Shown here: positions 59,843 to 64,000 of the stretch, in pieces
Layout of the letters: every line of letters begins with the position of its first letter
How positions within the stretch are numbered: position 1 is the first letter of the stretch
Assembly (NCBI GenBank): GCA_040752005.1
Contig: JBFMFX010000002.1
Location: forward strand, 192,975-256,974
Length of the DNA stretch: 64,000 bases
Direction of reading: 5' to 3'
Origin: RBG-16-66-20 sp040752005
GTDB taxonomy: Bacteria > Pseudomonadota > Gammaproteobacteria > Burkholderiales > SG8-39
Notes under the pieces: generated by a model
Told to the model about the DNA's origin: nothing
Databases searched by the model: none
The model's input: the letters and a program-made list of their open reading frames with translations, nothing else
Position numbers and translations under genes: made by a program

Positions 59843-60199
59843 CTAGAACTTGAGGCCGCCGGCCCGCGCCGCCTCGGCGAGCGCCTTCACGCGCCCGTGG
59901 TAGCGGTAGCCCGCGCGGTCGAAGGCCACGCGCTCGATGCCGGCCGCCCTCGCCTTCTCGGCGATGCGCCGGCCGACCGCCTCCGCCGCCTTGCGGTTGC
60001 CGCCGTTCGGCAGCATCGCGCGCAGTTCCTTCTCGGCGCTGCAGGCCGCGGCGAGCACGCGATCCCCGCGCGGCGTCGTGATCTGCGCGTAAATGTGGAA
60101 GTTCGTGCGGTGCACCGTCAGCCGCAGCGCGCCCAGCTCGCGGATCTTGAGCCGGGTCTGGCGCGCGCGGCGCAGCCGCGCCAAGTTCTTGTCCTTCAT
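59843..60199 (-). CDS. rplR: 50S ribosomal protein L18
   Basis: A 118-residue protein: NLARLRRARQTRLKIRELGALRLTVHRTNFHIYAQI, ACSAEKELRAMLPNGGNRKAAEAVGRRIAEKARAAGIERVAFDRAGYRYHGRVKALAEAARAGGL. Binds 5S rRNA with L5. Confidence 0.96.
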   Translation of the reverse strand: MKDKNLARLRRARQTRLKIRELGALRLTVHRTNFHIYAQITTPRGDRVLAAACSAEKELRAMLPNGGNRKAAEAVGRRIAEKARAAGIERVAFDRAGYRYHGRVKALAEAARAGGLKF

Positions 60200-60209
60200 G
60201 GGCTCTCCG

Positions 60210-60743
60210 CTACTTCTTCTTCGTTTCCTTGAGCACGACGGTCTCGTTGACGTAGCGCACGCCCTTGCCCTTGTACGGCTCGGGGGGCTTGACGTCGCGG
60301 ATCGTCGCCGCCACCTGGCCGACGAGCTGGCGGTCTATGCCGCTCACCACGATCTCGGTCTGAGTGGGCGTCGCCACCTTGATGCCCTTGGGCATCGCCT
60401 TCACCACCGGATGCGAGAATCCGAGCGAAAGGTTGATCTTGTCGCCCTGCGCCTGGGCACGGTAGCCGACGCCGACCAGGGTCAGCCGCTTCTCGAAACC
60501 CTTGGTGACGCCGGCCACCATGTTGGCCACCAGCGCGCGCATCGTGCCGGACATCGCGCGCGCCTGGCGCGAGTTGCCGAGCGCCCGGAACTGCAGCGTG
60601 TCGCCTTCCCTCTTCACCTCCACGTTCGGGTCGGTCGGCCGCTCGATGACGCCGAGCGGCCCCTTGACCGTGATGCTCGCCGGGGTGAGCGTCACCTCGA
60701 CGCCCTTGGGCAGGACCACCGGATTGCGCGCGATGCGGGACAC
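60210..60743 (-). CDS. rplF: 50S ribosomal protein L6
   Basis: A 177-residue protein: MSRIARNPVVLPKGVEVTLTPASITVKGPLG, C-terminal PPEPYKGKGVRYVNETVVLKETKKK. The start codon is GTG, not ATG, at 60743. It is the only non-ATG start I see in the ribosomal block. Confidence 0.96.
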   Translation of the reverse strand: MSRIARNPVVLPKGVEVTLTPASITVKGPLGVIERPTDPNVEVKREGDTLQFRALGNSRQARAMSGTMRALVANMVAGVTKGFEKRLTLVGVGYRAQAQGDKINLSLGFSHPVVKAMPKGIKVATPTQTEIVVSGIDRQLVGQVAATIRDVKPPEPYKGKGVRYVNETVVLKETKKK

Positions 60744-60753
60744 GGGCGCCTCC

Positions 60754-61149
60754 CTAGGCGACGATGCAGAGCACTTCGCCGCCGACGCCGGTCGCGCGCG
60801 CCTTGCGGTCGGTCATCACCCCGCGCGGCGTCGAGATGATCGCCACGCCGAGACCGTTCATGACACGCGGCAGCTCGTCGCGGCGCTTGTACACGCGCAG
60901 TCCGGGCCGCGAGACGCGCTCCAGACGCTCGATCACCGGCCGCCCGGCGTGGTACTTCAGGGCGATGCGCAGCTCGCGCCGCGCCCCGTCCTCGCGCACG
61001 GCGAGATCCTCAATGTAGCCCTCGTCCTTCAGCACCTGCGCGATCGCCTGCTTCAGCCTGGAGAACGGCATGCTCACCTCCCCATGCCCGACCATCTGGG
61101 CGTTGCGGATGCGGGTGAGCATGTCCGCGATCGGGTCACTCATCGCCAT
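60754..61149 (-). CDS. rpsH: 30S ribosomal protein S8
   Basis: A 131-residue protein: MAMSDPIADMLTRIRNAQMVGHGEVSMPFSRLKQAIAQVLKDEGYI, RPGLRVYKRRDELPRVMNGLGVAIISTPRGVMTDRKARATGVGGEVLCIVA. AGGAGGG lies six bases before the ATG at 61149. The Met at position 3 is an alternative. Confidence 0.96.
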   Translation of the reverse strand: MAMSDPIADMLTRIRNAQMVGHGEVSMPFSRLKQAIAQVLKDEGYIEDLAVREDGARRELRIALKYHAGRPVIERLERVSRPGLRVYKRRDELPRVMNGLGVAIISTPRGVMTDRKARATGVGGEVLCIVA

Positions 61150-61159
61150 CGGCGCCCTC

Positions 61160-61465
61160 CTACCAGCTCGCCTTGATCACGCCCGGCACCTCGCCGCGCA
61201 GCGCGAGTTCCCTCAGCTTGTTGCGGCCCAGGCCGAAACGGCGATACACGCCGCGCGGGCGACCGGTGAGCGCGCAGCGGTTGCGCAGGCGTACCGGGGA
61301 AGCGTCGCGCGGCAGCTTCTGCAGCTTCTCGCGCGCCTGCTGCTTCGCCTCGTCGGTGGCGCGCGGGTCAGCGAGCACTTCCAGCAGCGCAGCGCGCTTC
61401 GCCTTGAACTTCTCCACCGTCTTGCGCCGCTTCTGATCGCGCAGCTTCACAGCGAGCTTGGCCAT
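61160..61465 (-). CDS. rpsN: 30S ribosomal protein S14
   Basis: A 101-residue long-form (zinc-free) S14: MAKLAVKLRDQKRRKTVEKF, with RNRCALTGRPRGVYRRFGLGRNKLRELALRGEVPGVIKASW at the end. It lacks the CxxC pairs of the short zinc form. Confidence 0.96.
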   Translation of the reverse strand: MAKLAVKLRDQKRRKTVEKFKAKRAALLEVLADPRATDEAKQQAREKLQKLPRDASPVRLRNRCALTGRPRGVYRRFGLGRNKLRELALRGEVPGVIKASW

Positions 61466-61478
61466 GCGTTCGTCCCCT

Positions 61479-62159
61479 TCAGTTCCGGAACGGGAAGCGG
61501 AACGCCGCGAGCAGCGCTTTCGCTTCCTCGTCCGACTTCGCCGTCGTGGTGATGGCGATGTCCATGCCCCGGATCGCGTCGATCTTGTCGTACTCGATCT
61601 CGGGGAAGATGATCTGCTCCCGGATGCCGAGGCTGTAGTTGCCGCGGCCGTCGAATGCGCGCCCCGACACGCCGCGGAAATCGCGGATCCGCGGCATGGC
61701 GATATTGACCAGCCGGTCGAGGAACTCGTACATGCGCGCCCCGCGCAGCGTCACCATGCAGCCGATCGGAAATCCGGCGCGCACCTTGAAGTTGGCGATG
61801 GACTTGCGCGCGCGCGTCACCACCGGCTTCTGCCCGGCGATGCGCGTCAGATCCGCGACCGCGGCGTCGAGCACCTTGCGGTCGCCGACCGCCTCGCCCA
61901 CCCCCATGTTGAGCGTGATCTTGGTGATGCGCGGCACCTGCATCACGGTCTTGTAGCCGAACTTCTTCATTAGCTCCGGCACCACCTTCTCGCGGTAGTG
62001 CACCGCCAGGCGCGCCGGCGGCGCCGGCTGCGACGGCCCCGTCTCGACCGGCGCGGCCGGGGTTTCCTTGCGCGGCGGCGGCGCCTTGCGCGGCGCCGCC
62101 TTCTGCGCCTGCGGCTTCGCCGCCCTGTCCTTGTCCTGCTTTTCCTGGTCCTTCGCCAT
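61479..62159 (-). CDS. rplE: 50S ribosomal protein L5 with long N-terminal extension
   Basis: A 226-residue protein; family members are usually about 179. The L5 domain begins near residue 49 (VHYREKVVPELMKKFGYKTVMQVPRITKITLNMGVGEAVGD) and ends FRFPFRN. The first 48 residues are a lysine-, alanine- and proline-rich tail (MAKDQEKQDKDRAAKPQ...). AGGAACGAG precedes the ATG at 62159. No alternative start codon with a Shine-Dalgarno lies at the domain border, so the extension appears to be translated. Confidence 0.94.
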   Translation of the reverse strand: MAKDQEKQDKDRAAKPQAQKAAPRKAPPPRKETPAAPVETGPSQPAPPARLAVHYREKVVPELMKKFGYKTVMQVPRITKITLNMGVGEAVGDRKVLDAAVADLTRIAGQKPVVTRARKSIANFKVRAGFPIGCMVTLRGARMYEFLDRLVNIAMPRIRDFRGVSGRAFDGRGNYSLGIREQIIFPEIEYDKIDAIRGMDIAITTTAKSDEEAKALLAAFRFPFRN

Positions 62160-62168
62160 CGCTCGTTC

Positions 62169-62486
62169 CTAGGCCTCGACCTGCTCGCCGGTGGACTTGA
62201 ACACGCGCACCTTGCGCCCGTCGGCAAGCACCTTGAAGCCGACGCGGTCGGCCTTCTTCGTCTGCGGGTTCCAGAGCGCGACGTTGGAGATGTGGATCGG
62301 CATGTCCTTGTCCACGATCCCGCCGGTCTGCCCCTTCATCGGGTTGGGGCGCTGGTGCTTCTTCACCCGGTTCACGCCCTCGACCACCACATGCTCCGGA
62401 CCCACCCGGCGCAGCACCGTGCCGCGCTTGCCCTTGTCGCGCCCGGTGATCACCACCACCTCGTCGCCCTTGCGGATGCGCTGCAT
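62169..62486 (-). CDS. rplX: 50S ribosomal protein L24
   Basis: A 105-residue KOW protein: MQRIRKGDEVVVITGRDKGKRGTVLRRVGPEHVVVEGVNRVKKHQRPNPMKGQTGGIVDKDMPIHISNVALWNP. The ATG at 62486 follows rplN by 11 bases. It is a rRNA-assembly initiator protein. Confidence 0.96.
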   Translation of the reverse strand: MQRIRKGDEVVVITGRDKGKRGTVLRRVGPEHVVVEGVNRVKKHQRPNPMKGQTGGIVDKDMPIHISNVALWNPQTKKADRVGFKVLADGRKVRVFKSTGEQVEA

Positions 62487-62497
62487 CGGCCTTGCCC

Positions 62498-62866
62498 TCA
62501 AAGGACCTCGGGGGCGAGCGACACAATCTTCATGAAGCGCTCGGTGCGCAGCTCGCGCGTCACCGGCCCGAAGATCCGCGTGCCGATCGGCTCGAGCTTC
62601 GGCGTGAGCAGCACCACCGCGTTCGAGTCGAAGCGGATGCGCGAGCCGTCGGGGCGCCGCACCCCTTGCGCGGTGCGCACCACCACGGCGTCGTACACCT
62701 CGCCCTTCTTCACCCGGCCGCGCGGCGCCGCGTCCTTGACGCTCACCTTGATCACGTCGCCGATCGAGGCGTAGCGGCGCTTGGAGCCGCCCAGCACCTT
62801 GATGCACATGACCGAGCGCGCGCCGGTGTTGTCGGCGACGTCGAGCAACGTCTGCATCTGAATCAT
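62498..62866 (-). CDS. rplN: 50S ribosomal protein L14
   Basis: A 122-residue protein: MIQMQTLLDVADNTGARSVM, CIKVLGGSKRRYASIGDVIKVSVKDAAPRGRVKKGEVYDAVVVRTA. The longer in-frame reading to 62974 is not needed. A promoter lies in the 112-base gap to rpsQ. Confidence 0.96.
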   Translation of the reverse strand: MIQMQTLLDVADNTGARSVMCIKVLGGSKRRYASIGDVIKVSVKDAAPRGRVKKGEVYDAVVVRTAQGVRRPDGSRIRFDSNAVVLLTPKLEPIGTRIFGPVTRELRTERFMKIVSLAPEVL

Positions 62867-62944
62867 GGCTTTGTTTTCATCCTCTCCAACTTGCCGCCCG
62901 CGCGAGCGGCAGTCTTGGGCCCCGCAAAGGGGGAAAGGGTGCGG

Positions 62945-62974
62945 ATTGTAACCCGAAATCCGCCCCTGCGACAA
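62945..62974 (-). promoter_or_regulatory. Promoter before rplN (TTGTCG-18-TACAAT)
   Basis: On the minus strand TTGTCG (62974-62969) and TACAAT (62950-62945) are 18 bases apart, followed by a leader of about 70 bases up to the rplN ATG at 62866. This gap is where the spc operon promoter lies in E. coli. It separates the S10-type block from the spc block. Confidence 0.6.
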
Positions 62975-62978
62975 CGCT

Positions 62979-63266
62979 CTAGACCGCGCGCGCCTTGGCG
63001 ATCAGCCGCGTCACCGTCCAGGACTTCGTCTTCGAGATCGGCCGGCACTCGGCGATCTCGACCAGGTCGCCTTCGCGCGCTTCCATGCCTTCGACATGGG
63101 CGTGGTATTTCTTCGAGCGCGTGACGGTCTTGCCGACCACCGGGTGCCGCACCCGCCGGTCCACGCGCACCACCACCGTCTTCTGCATGCGGTCGCTGAC
63201 CACGCGCCCGATGAGCGTCCTGCGGTTTTTTCCGGATGCGGCCGCAGCCGCCGTCGTCTCGTTCAT
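62979..63266 (-). CDS. rpsQ: 30S ribosomal protein S17
   Basis: A 95-residue protein: SGKNRRTLIGRVVSDRMQKTVVVRVDRRVRHPVVGKTVTRSKKYHAHVEG, EGDLVEIAECRPISKTKSWTVTRLI. The ATG overlaps the rpmC stop (ATGA). Start at 63266 (MNETTAAAAAS) gives a short flexible N-terminus. Confidence 0.96.
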   Translation of the reverse strand: MNETTAAAAASGKNRRTLIGRVVSDRMQKTVVVRVDRRVRHPVVGKTVTRSKKYHAHVEGMEAREGDLVEIAECRPISKTKSWTVTRLIAKARAV

Positions 63267-63454
63267 TTCGCCGCCTTCTCCCTCATCACCGTGCGCACGC
63301 GCGCGATGTCGCGGCGCACCTTCTTCAGCTGGCTGGTGTTGGCCAGCTGCTGCGTGGCATGCTGCATGCGCAGCCCGAACTGGGCCCGCAGCAGCTCGTT
63401 CAGCTCCTTTTTCAGCGCGTCGAGGTCCATCGCGCGCAGCTCGCTCGCCTTCAT
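63263..63454 (-). CDS. rpmC: 50S ribosomal protein L29
   Basis: A 63-residue protein, MKASELRAMDLDALKKELNE ending RVRTVMREKAAK, of the helical L29 type. It lies between rplP and rpsQ. Confidence 0.95.
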   Translation of the reverse strand: MKASELRAMDLDALKKELNELLRAQFGLRMQHATQQLANTSQLKKVRRDIARVRTVMREKAAK

Positions 63455-63462
63455 CGCCCCCC

Positions 63463-63876
63463 CTAGCCCAGCATGCGCTGCACGACCGTGGTGCGGAACG
63501 GCAGCTTCGCCGCGGCGAGCGCGAACGCCTGCTTCGCGATCGGCGCGTCAATCCCGTCCATCTCGTAGATGATCTTGCCGGGCTGGATCTCGCACACGAA
63601 GTATTCCGGGTTGCCCTTGCCGTTGCCCATGCGCACCTCGGCCGGCTTCTTCGAGATCGGCTTGTCCGGGAAGACGCGGATCCAGATCCGACCGCCGCGC
63701 TTGATGTGGCGCGACAGCGCGCGCCGCCCCGCCTCGAGCTGGCGCGCGGTGAGCCGCCCGCGCCCGATCGCCTTCAGGCCGAACTCGCCGAACGCCACCT
63801 TGTTGCCGCGCGTGGCGATCCCGGTATTGCGCCCTTTCTGCTGCTTGCGGTACTTGGTGCGTGCCGGTTGAAGCAT
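63463..63876 (-). CDS. rplP: 50S ribosomal protein L16
   Basis: A 137-residue protein: MLQPARTKYRKQQKGRNTGIATRGNKVAFGEFGLKAIGRGRLTARQLEAGRRALSRHIKRGGRIWIRVFPDKPISKKPAEVRMGNGKGNPEYFVCEIQPGKIIYEMDG. It lies just before rpmC. Confidence 0.96.
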   Translation of the reverse strand: MLQPARTKYRKQQKGRNTGIATRGNKVAFGEFGLKAIGRGRLTARQLEAGRRALSRHIKRGGRIWIRVFPDKPISKKPAEVRMGNGKGNPEYFVCEIQPGKIIYEMDGIDAPIAKQAFALAAAKLPFRTTVVQRMLG

Positions 63877-63885
63877 GCCGCCTCC

Positions 63886-64000
63886 TTACTCCTTCTTGTC
63901 CTGCGCGCCGCCCTCGCCGCCGTCCGGGGACTTCGCGCCCGCCTCGTCCTTGGCGACCTTGCGCGCGCGCTTGACGCTCGTCTTCGGCGCCTTCGGCGCG
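63886..64000 (-). CDS. rpsC: 30S ribosomal protein S3, C-terminal end (cut by window edge)
   Basis: Only the last 37 codons are inside the window: APKAPKTSVKRARKVAKDEA then GAKSPDGGEGGAQDKKE and TAA. The preceding S3 core lies beyond base 64000. The position directly upstream of rplP is the conserved place for rpsC. The tail is a long charged extension. Confidence 0.85.
   Translation of the reverse strand, partial: APKAPKTSVKRARKVAKDEAGAKSPDGGEGGAQDKKE

Noticed and set aside
1..64000. tRNA, rRNA, CRISPR arrays, intact transposases, prophage
   Set aside because: None was recognised by reading both strands; only the two related palindromes and gene remnants indicate past rearrangement.

Overview
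This 64 kb window is a gene-dense stretch of a very GC-rich chromosome. Gene content suggests a free-living aerobic betaproteobacterium, probably Burkholderiales-like: traces of Bug/TctC receptors, several TRAP permease genes, many CoA-ligation routes for aromatic acids, and the usual ribosomal protein block. The assignment is inferred from gene families and base composition only. Nothing resembles a tRNA, rRNA, CRISPR array, intact insertion sequence or prophage, and no gap between genes exceeds about 200 bases.

Left part (1-20.8 kb). A truncated fused TRAP permease is followed by a minus-strand group (PAS histidine kinase, VOC protein, slipin, NfeD). A meta-cleavage-type hydratase and a CaiB/BaiF CoA-transferase come next, then a solitary DGQHR-domain protein, an ankyrin protein, an ACT protein and a nitronate monooxygenase. 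A coupled minus-strand set encodes LemA, an M48 protease and a large FAD/Fe-S 2-hydroxyacid dehydrogenase. An ADP/ATP-carrier-like transporter, an aldo/keto reductase, the remnant of a second M48 protease, a KstD-like flavoprotein and a 3-hydroxyisobutyrate-dehydrogenase-like enzyme complete the section.

Middle part (20.8-41.2 kb). This holds a DMT exporter, a second hydroxyacid dehydrogenase, a 3-hydroxybenzoate-6-hydroxylase-like monooxygenase, a YbhB protein, a DapA-like aldolase, an SDR and a LeuCD pair. A chimeric pseudogene (Bug receptor 5' end joined to an isocitrate-lyase-family 3' end) lies just before leuC. At 29467-36287 a six-gene, translationally coupled minus-strand operon under a MarR regulator encodes a CoA-dependent aerobic pathway for 2-aminobenzoate (or salicylate): CoA ligase, fused FAD monooxygenase/old-yellow-enzyme, RidA, acyl-CoA dehydrogenase and enoyl-CoA hydratase. 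A 24-bp dyad in front of marR is the likely operator. A periplasmic sulfite dehydrogenase with a diheme cytochrome, a Pro/Ala/Lys-rich exported protein and an IlvD/Edd dehydratase follow.

Right-middle part (41.2-54.1 kb). A long plus-strand run encodes a feruloyl-CoA-synthetase-like enzyme, a TRAP importer (P, Q, M), a two-gene indolepyruvate:ferredoxin-oxidoreductase-type enzyme, gentisate 1,2-dioxygenase, a kynurenine-formamidase-like hydrolase, a transglutaminase-like protein and glycerate 2-kinase, the last apparently starting at CTG. A minus-strand SAM hydrolase closes it. The likely theme is import and breakdown of aromatic acids through aryl-CoA, arylpyruvate and gentisate.

Right end (54.2-64 kb). 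The spc-alpha ribosomal block runs on the minus strand from the 3' end of rpsC to rplQ, with secY and rpoA. Good promoters lie before rplN and before rpsM. infA is absent between secY and rpmJ. A palindromic repeat with A/T tracts after rplQ looks like the terminator, and a related palindrome sits inside the coding sequence near 18.4 kb. Many genes have a TANAAT -10 box only 5-25 bases before their start codon, which suggests very short or absent leaders.
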